Assembly (NCBI GenBank): GCA_030248215.1
Contig: JASANG010001705.1
Location: 38,713 to 102,712, forward strand
DNA: 64,000 bases
From: Enoplolaimus lenunculus
Taxonomy: Eukaryota > Nematoda > Enoplea > Enoplida > Thoracostomopsidae
Direction of reading: 5' to 3'
Under the pieces are notes generated by a model. It did no database searches and was not told the origin of the DNA. It worked only from the letters and a program-made list of their open reading frames with translations. Below, piece by piece: positions 54,066-64,000 of the stretch. The number at the start of each line of letters is the position of its first letter. The first letter of the stretch is position 1. The position numbers and the translations under genes were made by a program.

Positions 54066-54462
54066 TTCCCATGTAAAATTAGGAGCCGAACGTTTTTCTG
54101 TGCGCCTGCCATAGAGTAAGCGTAAGCTTCAGACTAATTTTTTGCTTGGCTTAGGCTTAAGCTTCGGCTTAGAAATATGATCATTCTTACAATTGGGCTT
54201 AGGCTTAAGGTTTAGGCTTAGGAATAAACTCATTCTTACGCTTAGGCTTAGGCTTAGGCTTAGGCTTAGGCTTAGGCTTTACGCTTAGGCTTACGCGTAG
54301 GCTTAGGCTTAGGACTATGCTCATTCTTTACTCTTAGGCTTATGCTTAGGCTTAGGTTTAGAAGTATGCTCATTCTTTACGCTTAGGCATAGGCTTAGGC
54401 TTAGGGATTAGGTTTAGGAATATATTCGTAATACTGTTCTGCCCCTGTTCTTTACATTGGCT
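54066..54462. mobile_element. TTAGGC-type MITE, family A, long multi-array copy
   Basis: TTCCCATGTAAAATTAGGAG and CCCCTGTTCTTTACATTGGCT ends. At least five TTAGGC blocks are separated by GGAATAAACTCATTCTTACG-type spacers. The flanks CAAAAATT and AAAAAATT match at seven of eight positions. Longest uninterrupted copy (397 bp). Confidence 0.92.
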
Positions 54463-54469
54463 AAAAAAT

Positions 54470-55140
54470 TTCAAATAGGCTGTGATCGTCAGTTGGCTTC
54501 GGCTCTGCCAGCGAATTCAACGCTTGACTTGCCGGGTTCGGACTGAGGTCAAGTTTTTAATGAAATATTTGCGTACTCGATGTCTGTTGTAAAGTGAAAT
54601 AAAACATGCTGGTGTTTCATCATACAGCAGCTTTATGAAACCAGTACTTGTATTCATTTTTGTATTAAACATTGTGACATCATTAATTTAATATTTTTAA
54701 TTATATTTAGATTTTGATTCTAAAACTTTTAGCTGAAGGTTGAAACTACTTTTGCTGCAGTTGTATTTTAGACCGGTAAAGTGGTGAGTTGATCATCTAA
54801 ACATTTCGTCTTAATTGCATGAAGGGAGAATGATCGGCAATATTTTGCATAGAAGTTGCGGTATATCAATATATTTAGAAACAATGCAGTAAACTGTCTC
54901 TGGTAAAGCTTGTGAGATATTTAATACTGAACTTGTTGTTAGTTAAGGTATATTTCACAGTGAGGATATTTCTTATTGAAGTATTGAGCCGAAAATTAAT
55001 GGTATAGCATCTAGAAACATAACGATATATACCATTATAAAAATGCTTGCTTATATATTGGCCGGCCGCCGGCCAAGGACCAGCCGGCCGGCCAAACATC
55101 GCACTGACCGTCGGCCGCACAACACTACTTGTGGCTGGCT
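54470..55140. other. No gene recognised; short GGCCGGCC-rich palindrome
   Basis: AT-rich except for 55058-55115, where GGCCGGCCGCCGGCC and CAGCCGGCCGGCC form a GC-rich inverted repeat. Confidence 0.5.
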
Positions 55141-55142
55141 CG

Positions 55143-55370
55143 GGCCAATGTTACGTTTAAGGCCGCAATAATAGATTAAGCGTATTCCAAAGCCTAAGCC
55201 TAAGCCTAAGCCTAAGTCTATACGGCCAATGTAAGGAACAGGCGCGGAGCAGTATTATAAGCATATTCCTAAGCCTAAGCCCAAGCCTAAGCGTAAGCCT
55301 AAGCGTAAGAATGAGCATATTCCTAAAGCTAAGCCTAAACGTAAGCATAAGCCAAGCAAAAAATACTCCT
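55143..55370. mobile_element. Two abutting truncated TTAGGC-type MITEs (B then A)
   Basis: A sub-family B start (GGCCAATGTTACGTTTAAGG, CCTAAG run to 55210) is cut by a family A start (GGCCAATGTAAGGAACAGGC). The A copy in turn is cut at about 55370 by dispersed repeat M. Confidence 0.85.
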
Positions 55371-55375
55371 TTCAA

Positions 55376-55612
55376 TACGGTTCAATACCTCAATATAACA
55401 AACTGGAAACAAAATTGAAACATATTGTGACTTTTATGACATTGGTAGTAAATCGAAAATATTCCATAGTTTTTATCAACAAAATACAAAATGTTCAAAG
55501 GAAAATTGTGACAAATACTCTGCTCGATATATTCAATACACACATTGATATTCAGCGAATTAAACTTTAAAACAACACAAGCGTCAGAGCATCGTAGTGG
55601 TTTGTACAGGGG
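55376..55612. repeat. Dispersed repeat M, copy 2
   Basis: Same order and orientation as 9890-10168, from TTTCAATACGGTTCAATACC to CGTCAGAGCATCGTAGTGG. Confidence 0.8.
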
Positions 55613-55627
55613 GTTCTTGCCCAAAAT

Positions 55628-55862
55628 GCAACAGTTGGAACTGTTGCCAACAATTCGCACTATTACCAACAGTTTGCACAAAATGCAACTGTTGCCAACA
55701 GTACAAACTGTTACCAACAGTTTGCACAAAATGCAACTGTTGCCAACAGTACAAACTGTTACCAACAGTTTGCACTAAATAGAACTGTTGCCATCAGTTC
55801 GAACTGTTACCAACAGTTTGCACAAAATACAACTGTTGCTAACAGTTCCAACTGTTGGACAA
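55628..55862. repeat. 48-bp minisatellite of hairpin-forming units
   Basis: TTGCACAAAATGCAACTGTT recurs at 48-bp steps (55673, 55721, 55769, 55817). Each unit holds ACTGTTGCCAACAGT and AACTGTTACCAACAGTT, imperfect palindromes. 48 is a multiple of three, so repetitive open frames arise on both strands; none is a gene. Confidence 0.93.
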
Positions 55863-57734
55863 CATACCCTTTCCGTAATGGATGGTCCCCGATCCGATTC
55901 CGATATAACAGCGCGTGATGCGCTTGTTTTCGGAAATTGTCGTTTTTACGCGGAGGCGTAAACTTGTTTCGGCAAAGTATCGAATATGCAAATTGGATTA
56001 ATTTGCATATTTCGATACTTCGGATCGGTAGCCAGCCAACAGGTCAGTTTGGATTTTAGATCTCTAAGAATGTTGCGTTTTCTGAGAATATCAAGTTTTC
56101 TCGTCTTTATTTTAAATTTTGGTTTTCTTTTACTTAAGTGTATTTCTCGGGCTTCGAGCGTTTAATTGCACTTTGTTCGATCCGGCCACGTATCCGTTCA
56201 GATCCGTGTCCGTAGGGTAACCCTCCTAGTCCCTACTCGTTTATTACTTGTTTGTTACTCGTGTGTTACTCGTTTTTGTGTCAAAAACGCTCGTATCAGC
56301 GAGCTTGAAGTTTACGGGTCCGTCGAACTACTGGAGATTCCCGACCCCTTCCGTCCGTCTCGGTTTAAATAAGCTCGCCCGAGCCGGCGGGTCGTATCCT
56401 GAAACTAAGGTGATCATCCCCATAAAACATAACATGGTGACCACGATGGTCTCCTTATACCCGTAAACCCCGGACTTATATCCGAAAAAAACCCGAGATC
56501 CCTTGTCGTTTCGACTCGCGCTCCCGTGGCCTTACCTATTATCGACCCTCCCCCCAACCCCTCGGTTTGGTAGGTTCCTTTCGGTTCTTTCGTCCTTGCC
56601 GGGTTTTCGTTTGGTCGAACTTAATTCGATTTGTATAGCGGGTATTTAATGCGCTGTATATAAATATTCGATTTATATAGCGGGGTTTTATTCCGCTTTA
56701 TAACAACCGATTTTTATAGCGGAAGTTGGCCGCTGTGTGTCTTTCCTCTGCTTTTGTTTCGTGTTGTTTGTGTCGCTTTATTCGTAGACACACACGTGTG
56801 TGTGTCTTTTGCGTTTTACGCTCGATAACGGTGACTGTTCTCGCGAGAGAACAGCACGATTTCGTTGTTATTTGTGTGTCAACATCGAAAAGACACACAA
56901 AGTTTGTGTTTATAATTTTCTCGTTTTACGATCTTGTTTACGTTCTCGCGTGAGAACGTGAACTTTTCGAGGCGCCAGCCGACTAAAAAGTCGGTTCGAT
57001 AAAACGAAAATTTGCATAATTTTCGTTCGATTTCGAGAAAATTTCGACATCTGATGCAGCTGTGGGATACAGCTACAGTAACCAATCGACAAGTAAGTAT
57101 TTTGATAATTATTTTCAGGTCGCTTTTCGATATACACTATAGTGTGTGTATACCATTATAGTGTAATTAGCGGCACGTTCGATATTTATTTTCAGGTTCG
57201 ACTTTTCGATTCGATAGGTAAGTAAACACTTGCCTAAGGCGAAGAGGAAGGTAATTCGGAATTATTTTCAGGTCGATCAAGTCGATCACTATATTATATA
57301 GTGACGTTACGTTACTCGTTAACCGTTCAGTACGAACAAAGACCTGTCGAAACGACAAGACAACCGATTGCCTGGCAAGTCTAACGACAAGTAAGGTGTC
57401 TTCAACCAAATAGCTGACGTATTACAGAAGTACGATCAAGGTCTATCGAATATTCTAAAGGTTAGTTAAACTAACTTCAGCCTAACCCAATAAAGAAATT
57501 CGAACAGTTGCGTCCCGTTTCGAAATAAGTAACGGTTTAAGATTTTGTCGCAACATGGGACTAAAACGTACACCCGTCCGACCTATTCCAAAGAAGACAG
57601 CCAAGACCCTGGCACAGGCAATCGCAACAGGGGATGTCAATACAAATGTAGTATCCGTGACAGCTCCTTGTCCCATAGGGGGGTCAGGGGCCGTTGAAAT
57701 AACAGCTACAACATCCCAACCAACTTAAGCCCAA
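55863..57734 (+). other. Leader and probable 5' LTR region of the retroelement
   Basis: Non-coding. Contains a TATA-like CTGTATATAAATA at about 56652, repeated TATAGCGG motifs, TCTCGCGAGAGA and GTTCTCGCGTGAGAAC palindromes, and several close donor/acceptor-like pairs (GTAAGT ... TTTTCAG) between 57090 and 57270. LTR borders and primer-binding site could not be fixed without the second LTR. Confidence 0.5.
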
Positions 57735-60700
57735 GTGGATTCTGGGGCTTGGGGACGATTAAAGGTGGGAGAAACTCACCTTCGATCTGATAAAATTATG
57801 ACAAGGCAACGATTACAACAGCAATCGACCTTGGTCCCATTTCCATCGTTGACCACTGGGGCGCGGAAGCGTACAACTGTAGCACCGAGAAGTAAGTCCA
57901 AACCCCGACAACGGTTGGATACCCGGGTCGAGTGGCAATCGAGTGTCAGTGGAACCGAGCAATTAACACGCGATGGTCCACATCGACAACGATCTCGTTC
58001 AACTTCACGTCGCCGGGGATATCGGTCGGAAGTGTCAATCCTTATCGACCCTAATGATACGGAGATCCTAACACCAGGTAAGAAGTCTAGTCGGAGGGTA
58101 ACACATGGGGTGAACATACCACCAATGGTGTTACCCATTACGGATAATATAAGTCTACGGTCCCCGACTGCTGCTTACCTGGGTACTCCCGTATCACCCC
58201 ATGCCTCAGTGGGGGTGGATGCCCTAGCATCTAAGGCTTTGCCGATGGGGATTCAAACGATGTCTGGTCTGGGGTGGGAGTCACCTCAGCCGATGTCACG
58301 ATCCTTTGGACTCGAAACCACGGTGGATCAATCCGATATTTTTCTACCGCGAATATCGATAGATGCCGCGATACAAGCGACACAGGTGCTACAGCCTGGA
58401 CCTTCAGGTAACACGGTATGGCAGTCCACACCCGGTGGAACTACTGGAATGTGGACTGTCCACGAACCGCAAGTCACACCTATTCCATTAAATCATGGGA
58501 CAGGTGTAGACCTGCCCCCTCAGCAGTCAACGATAACTAATACGTCGATGTTGGATGGATATCCTATTGACACACCGGCTTCGTCGACTAACGTGTTACA
58601 TCAGGATATACCTGATGCTTCAATAGGGAAAGAAGTCGATCGATTGGCAACCGTTGGAGGTATTTTATCGAACTTGGGATTATTAGGCCCACACCTGGAG
58701 CAACGCTATACCTCGCAATCATTGGGGGTAAGTGAACAACAGGGTGGACATATCCCTCGTACATCTAGCCGTGTGTTGAACATGGTTCGCTCTACGCCGG
58801 CTACGACATCACACGCAACGGAGGTAAGCAACACAGCGTTCCCTGTACCTATTACAGGAACGTTACCGTTGACAGGATTCCAACTACCTGCACGGTCGGG
58901 ACCGAGAATACCGGTGCCTGGTGTTGCCCCTAGCCAACCGCAATTCTTTCTACCACCGGGTTTAGGGGTAACCCCACAACTAGGTGTAATGCCTATAGGT
59001 TACGGGGTAGCGGGACAATCATATGGCACTGGTGGATATACAGCGCCATTGATTCCGTCAACGCTACCCATATCGATACCGCCAATTGGGATAAACCCAA
59101 CTATGGCGCAGTTACCTCAACAACCCATGGATGATGCAACACGTATGACGCGAGCCGAATTTGTTAGTACATCGGCGTATGAACCAACATCTAACCCTAC
59201 GATGGGTAGGGGCCCAATGTTGGTTCAGCCAATAGTCCCCACACCAGATGACGTTAATAAAAGGCGTGAAGCCTTTATCGATATGTTAACTATCGAACAA
59301 CGTATTGCTTTCCTGAACTTATATGGGGTAGACCCAATGAGTTCAGGAGGGATGGGGATACAACAGCAAGGAACGATGACGACAAACCAAAGTATTGGTT
59401 ACAATACTGCGGTCACATGGACACGAGGGGCGATGCCAACTGCTGGCGAGATGCCAGTCGACTCAAATAGGGCGGCACAGTTACCGGTTACACCGGGTTG
59501 GTCAATGGGTGCGAAACCCACCGCAATGCGAGAACGGCGAATAATTGAAGTAAGTGGACGGGGATCCGATATTAACTCCATGGCGGTACCCCATGGTGAG
59601 TCTCGGTCCTTGACCCGTTCAACGTCAACGCGGCGCGGAAAGGCGGATGCACCTTCCCAACCCGTAGCAGGTACGTCAATGGCACAACAGTTGCTAGCGG
59701 GGCAAGTCCCAATTGTCCTAAAACTCCCGGAAAAAGACTCCTTCTTTCCAAAATTCGACGGGACAAAGGAGTTCGATACTTTTCTTAAACGATTCGATCG
59801 GTGTTTGCTTGCCGCTGGTATTCTGGACACATCTGGTAAAATGATGCAGTTCAGAAAATCTTTACAAAAGGCAGCCCTCACACATCTTGAGTTGTTAGAA
59901 GAGGACCGAGCTCTCGAACCATCGGAATACGATAAGATGGTTGAGTCGTTCCGGGAACGATTTGGTGAACCCGAGGATTTGACGGGTCGAATCGTCACGT
60001 TCCAGCGAATTAAGCAAAAAGCTGACGTAGGCGCATATGCTGATGAATTATTAGCATATTGGAAGCGACATCTCGAACGGCAGTTCGCCGAACCAACACA
60101 GGCACACGATCTCTTAGGTCAGACGTTTGTTAATAACGCTAAGCCGGAGATAAAGTGTTGCCTTCAACTCGGAACGGTGGAATCCTTCGAAGAACTCAGA
60201 CTTCGCGCGCGTAAGCTGCAACGTCAGTTTGCTAATGATATGACTCGACAGAATTCGAATACCACTTCCGGTGGAAGTCGGAATACTGGTGATGGAAAAA
60301 ACACCGGGAAGAATAAAACGAATTCGAATTCAAAATCTGGCGGAAACCAGAAGTCGAGTAACGGTGGAAAATCCACAAGAACGAGCAAAGGTGACGAAGA
60401 AAAGAAATCCGGTAATTGCTTTCGATGCGGAAAGCCGGGTCACATTGCTCAACGATGTCGACGACCTCGGAAAACAGAAGACAAAGACGATAAATCCGAA
60501 GATGGTAATAAAACTGAGGCGAAAAATGGTAAGTCTCGCAAGCGGTATGACCCTTGTGAGCACTGCGGCAGAGACAATAACCCCGCAGACCAGTGTTTTT
60601 TCAAACCTGGTACTAGTAAGGGTGATTCGAAAAAGACGTCTTCTGAAAATAAAGAAAAGAAGGCGAAGTTGAAGGCCCAGTCACCACGCCGGAATAATAC

Positions 60701-60850
60701 ATCGTCCAAGTCCGCAAACCGAGTCGCCGACGCTGACGGTGATAATACGTCAGCTGACGGAAGTAAGATAACCGTTGTGGGAGCTTCCCACCCGTTTCGA
60801 ATTCGGCCTAAAAACGGAACAGCGGTTAATAAATTAACAATCGTAGGAGC
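57735..60850 (+). CDS. Retroelement gag region
   Basis: A very long gag, about 1,000 residues: a basic arginine/serine-rich start, a long proline/glycine/threonine-rich low-complexity part, then a capsid-like helical region (FPKFDGTKEFDTFLKRFD at about 59740), a lysine/serine-rich tract and the zinc knuckle CFRCGKPGHIAQRC at about 60417. The start is the first ATG of the open region; a start further in is possible. Confidence 0.82.
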
Positions 60851-60879
60851 AGCCACGATTGCGATGGCGGACTGCAAGA

Positions 60880-61250
60880 AGATGAAACCGACAGGGTTTC
60901 ATATCGAAGTTTCGCTTGGAGATTACATGATCACCGGTATGTTAGATTCCGGTGCGGATCTCACGATTATGAATCAGAAAATGTATGATCTCTATTTTTC
61001 GCAAATTCCGTTAGAAACGGATCATATCGTGGTATGTTATTCCTACGATGATAAACCGGCGCAAAAGACTAAAGGATATTTTAGTCATTCCGTGCAAATC
61101 GGAAAAACGACGAAGATGGTCGTCTGTCATGTTATTGAACATTTGCAAGTCGGCCTTCTTCTCGGAGACAATATCCTCAGCGATTTTGGCGTGGTACTCG
61201 ACTATAGTCGTTCACTTGTTACGGTATCGGGGACGCCCGTAGAGTCTTGG
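60880..61250 (+). CDS. Retroelement aspartic protease region
   Basis: MLDSGADLTIMN (catalytic DSG) at about 60940 and the second-strand GLLLGDNILSDFGVVLDY at about 61155 mark a retropepsin. Confidence 0.85.
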
Positions 61251-62019
61251 AAGGCTCGACAAACCTACAATGACGACAATTTAACTGTCGAGTTTATTAA
61301 AAACCATACGCCGGAAGAAATCGATAGTCTGTCGGGGACTGGTGATCGTTCGGTATTTAAACCGAACGGACCAGAAGAACGCGTGCGGAAGCGAAAACAA
61401 CGTTGTACTAAGAACCGGCTAACTAGACCAACGTCAGCAGCTCGCGTATGCAAGGTGCTGACGGGTGCTAGTATTGAACCGTATACAACGTCGCTTATTC
61501 GTTGTGCGTTGCCTAAAGAATTTGCAGAAAAGAATACGATTCTCGTAGAGCCATGTTCAGCTGTTCAAACGATTGATCCATCGGGGCTCTTAGTAGCCCG
61601 AACAGTACTGGACTGTGGCAAAGACACACTCCAGATACCGATTTCGAACCTAGGCGAAGAAGTCATTACTATCTTACCGGATATGGAGCTTGTACAAGCT
61701 GAACCGGTGGAGGTAGTAACAACTGTGACAACACAGTTCGATGCTCAAGTAAGCCTAGCAGTTATCGAACACGAGGCGAAAAGCCCTTGTTCGAGGACGA
61801 AGTCAAGGAGTACAATGCGAGAAAGCATACGAACAGTGTTGGCCCCGCGGGAGTCAACCCGTATGCAAAGAATAAATAATTTCTGCGAACAAGTACGACA
61901 GGAAGCGGAGGCCGAACCGAATCCTGTAATCCCGGAGGGGGTTCAATTAGACCAAGGCACCTTGACCGAAGAACAGGACGCGTTGTTAAAAACGGTCCTA
62001 TCACTTAACAGTGACATAT

Positions 62020-63380
62020 TCGGTAAAGGAGACGAACCGTTGGGAACAACGGATATCGTAAAGCATCGAGTCGAAGTTGACCCGAAAACTCCGATACAAC
62101 AAAAGAATCGTCGTCAGGCGTATGCCCGTCGACAAGAGATTACAAAACACGTAACGCAAATGTTAAAGGATGGGATCATCCAACCGTCGAAGAGCCCATG
62201 GGCGTCGCCTGTTGTGCTCGCAAAGAAGAAGGACGGCACATGGCGATTTTGCGTGGATTAACGACGTTACGAAAAAAGATAGCTTCCCGTTACCCCGAAT
62301 TGATGAAACAATCGATGCACTTCGCGGAGCGCGATACTTCTCGACAATCGATTTGCAATCGGGGTACTGGCAAATCAAAATGCAGCCGGAAGATATCGAG
62401 AAAACGGCATTTATTTGTCACGACGGTCTTTTTGAGTTCCGCGTGATGCCGTTTGGTCTTTCGAATGCACCAGCAACATTTCAACGAATGATGCAGATGG
62501 TGTTTTCCGGTTTGTTGCTGGAGATTTGTTTATGCTATCTGGACGACGTTATTGTGTTTTCGAAAACGTTTGCCGAACATATATACGACCTTGACTTGGT
62601 ATTCGCACGCCTGCGTGACGCGGGTCTTACCATTAAAGGTAAGAAATGCGAATTCGCAAAAACGGTCGTTAAATTTCTTGGGCACATCGTTTCGAACGGC
62701 GGGATACAACCCGATCCAGACAAAATCGAAGCAATTAAAAATTGCAAGCCTCCGCGTACAATTACGGAGGTTCGTTCGTTTTTGGGATTGACCGGGTACT
62801 ATCGACAATTCGTACCCGACTATGGTACCGTAGCGCACCCCTTATATGATCTAACTCATGGGAAGGGTAAAAACCTTTCCATTAAAGATCGTTGGGATGA
62901 TGCGTGTCAACACGCTTTTGAAGAATTGAAAAAGCGATTGATGGAGGCACCCATCTTGGCATATCCGGATCACACGAAACCGTTTATACTCTATACGGAT
63001 GCGAGTCAAAACGGTGTGGGATTCGTGTTAGCGCAAATTGGAGATGACGGGTTAGAACACGTCATTCACTACGGTAGCCATCGGTTTACGGACGCCGAGA
63101 CAAGATACGCAATAACGGAAAAAGAATGCCTTGCGGTAGTCAAGGCATTTATTAAATTTCGACCGTACTTACTTGGCAATCATACGACGGTGATTACCGA
63201 CCACTCTGCACTTGTGCAAATCTTAAATAAGATTCGACCGGCGGATGCCCTAACTCCTCGATTAATGCGGTTTGCATTACGATTACAGGAGTTTGAGTTT
63301 ACGGTTTTATACAAACCAGGTCGCAAACATGTTAACGCCGATGCCATGTCGAGGCCACCTTTTCTGGATATAGATGGTGC
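62020..63380 (+). CDS. Retroelement reverse transcriptase and RNase H region
   Basis: RT motifs in order: SPWASPVVLAKKKDGTWRFC, FSTIDLQSGYWQI, MPFGLSNAPATFQ, YLDDVIVFS and FLGLTGYYRQF. RNase H follows with YTDASQNGVGFVLAQ, EKECLAVV and TDHSAL. All are typical of Ty3/Gypsy. Confidence 0.88.
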
Positions 63381-63639
63381 GCCGACACATGAAGAAGAGA
63401 CGGTGGACAAAGCGACCGGCGACAATGCGGAAGCTTGTTGGTCGAGCCGAATCAAAGTGCGGGCGGAAGCCCTTTCAAGTTTTGCTATGCAAGCGGCGGT
63501 AAGTACACGGCGTCAACGACGGATGAGAGAATCATCCGATAGCCAAGACAACGTCGAACCGACTGCAGATGATAACTCTGCTGACAAAGTAAAAGAGGAT
63601 TCGAAAGCTACAAACGAGTTATTCGTTTTCGATAAACCA

Positions 63640-64000
63640 TGGCACGATGATCAAGTGCGTGAAGCACAACTTAACGATAAACTCTTCGGACCGTTAATCC
63701 GATACATTGAAAGCGGAGAGCTTTCAGTCGATCTTGCGGACGATATTCGTCGATGGGTTCAATTAAACGAAATCAAGTATATTGTCCATCGCGGAATTTT
63801 GTATTGTACAAGGCGTAAAATTCGACCATCGAAATCGGATGCCTTAGAGTTTCAGTTAGCGGTGCCTAAACAGTTTCGAATCCCTTTAATGGACCAATAT
63901 CACACGTCGAAATATGGGGGGCATTTATCTTTCGATAAAGTGTTGGGGAAAATGCTTCGAAAATTCTATTGGCCATCGATTGTAAAAGACTTACACGATT
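63640..64000 (+). CDS. Retroelement integrase, N-terminal part only
   Basis: A pre-integrase linker, then YHTSKYGGHLSFDKVLGKML and FYWPSIVKDLH, the start of the HHCC zinc-binding domain. The catalytic core lies beyond the window. Confidence 0.75.

Larger units (their letters stand above)
55863..64000 (+). mobile_element. Ty3/Gypsy-type LTR retroelement, 5' portion, cut by window end
   Basis: Order of parts: long non-coding leader, gag with a zinc knuckle, aspartic protease, reverse transcriptase, RNase H, start of integrase. That order (integrase last) is Ty3/Gypsy. The coding regions are open over long distances and look young; it looks largely whole in the window with about one break. The 3' LTR lies outside, so the 5' LTR could not be delimited; the left limit given is approximate. 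Confidence 0.85.

Noticed and set aside
55382-55782. Open frames of 60-127 codons with repeated NSLHKMQLLPTVQT-like peptides
   Set aside because: 48-bp minisatellite with unit length divisible by three; open on both strands.
59399-59998. Minus-strand frame of 199 codons
   Set aside because: Shadow of the gag region on the opposite strand.

Overview
This window is gene-poor, AT-rich eukaryotic DNA, almost certainly from an invertebrate animal. The evidence is spliced genes with GT...AG introns and T-rich acceptors, an intronless seven-helix receptor, a Golgi-type alpha-1,3-fucosyltransferase and a cysteine-rich secreted protein. I cannot fix the phylum. The many TTAGGC hexamers recall the nematode telomere repeat, but here they sit inside short transposons, so they are weak evidence of lineage.

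Host genes. (1) On the plus strand at about 1.9-7.9 kb, seven exons in continuous phase encode a cysteine-rich extracellular-type protein that resembles, from memory, the uncharacterised DUF7042-DUF7045 family; its 5' end is missing. (2) On the plus strand at 30119-31579 lies an intronless, divergent class A-like GPCR of 486 residues. (3) On the minus strand at 51979-41397, five exons in continuous phase encode a complete 429-residue GT10 fucosyltransferase with a signal anchor; a MITE terminal repeat supplies its stop codon. (4) On the plus strand at 37119-37688 there is a possible small three-exon gene of 99 residues, of low confidence.

Mobile DNA. Most of the rest is short non-autonomous DNA transposons. 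The most abundant group has GGCC[AC]ATGT termini and a variable internal (TTAGGC)n array; several copies show 8-bp target duplications. Others are hAT-type MITEs with clear 8-bp duplications (CAGGGTACAACCGG, CAGGGTTGTT and CAGGCCCGTAGCC families), a family with TACTGTAGTGACC ends, a family with CACTGTAAATT ends, a GAGTCAAATT foldback, a GGGGTTCACG element full of ATCATATGAT palindromes, and a piggyBac-type (TTAA) MITE that carries a tRNA-like sequence. Nested insertions give relative ages: the TTAGGC group is repeatedly the recipient.

Tandem repeats include a 28-bp unit at the left edge, a 17-bp unit at 22 kb, CCAAT-box-bearing units at 46 kb, a 191-bp duplication at 46.8 kb, a 133-bp satellite at 50.4-51.0 kb and a 48-bp hairpin-forming unit at 55.7 kb. 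From about 55.9 kb to the right edge lies the 5' part of a large, young-looking Ty3/Gypsy-type LTR retroelement (gag, protease, reverse transcriptase, RNase H, start of integrase), cut by the window end. No rRNA, functional tRNA gene or CRISPR array was seen.
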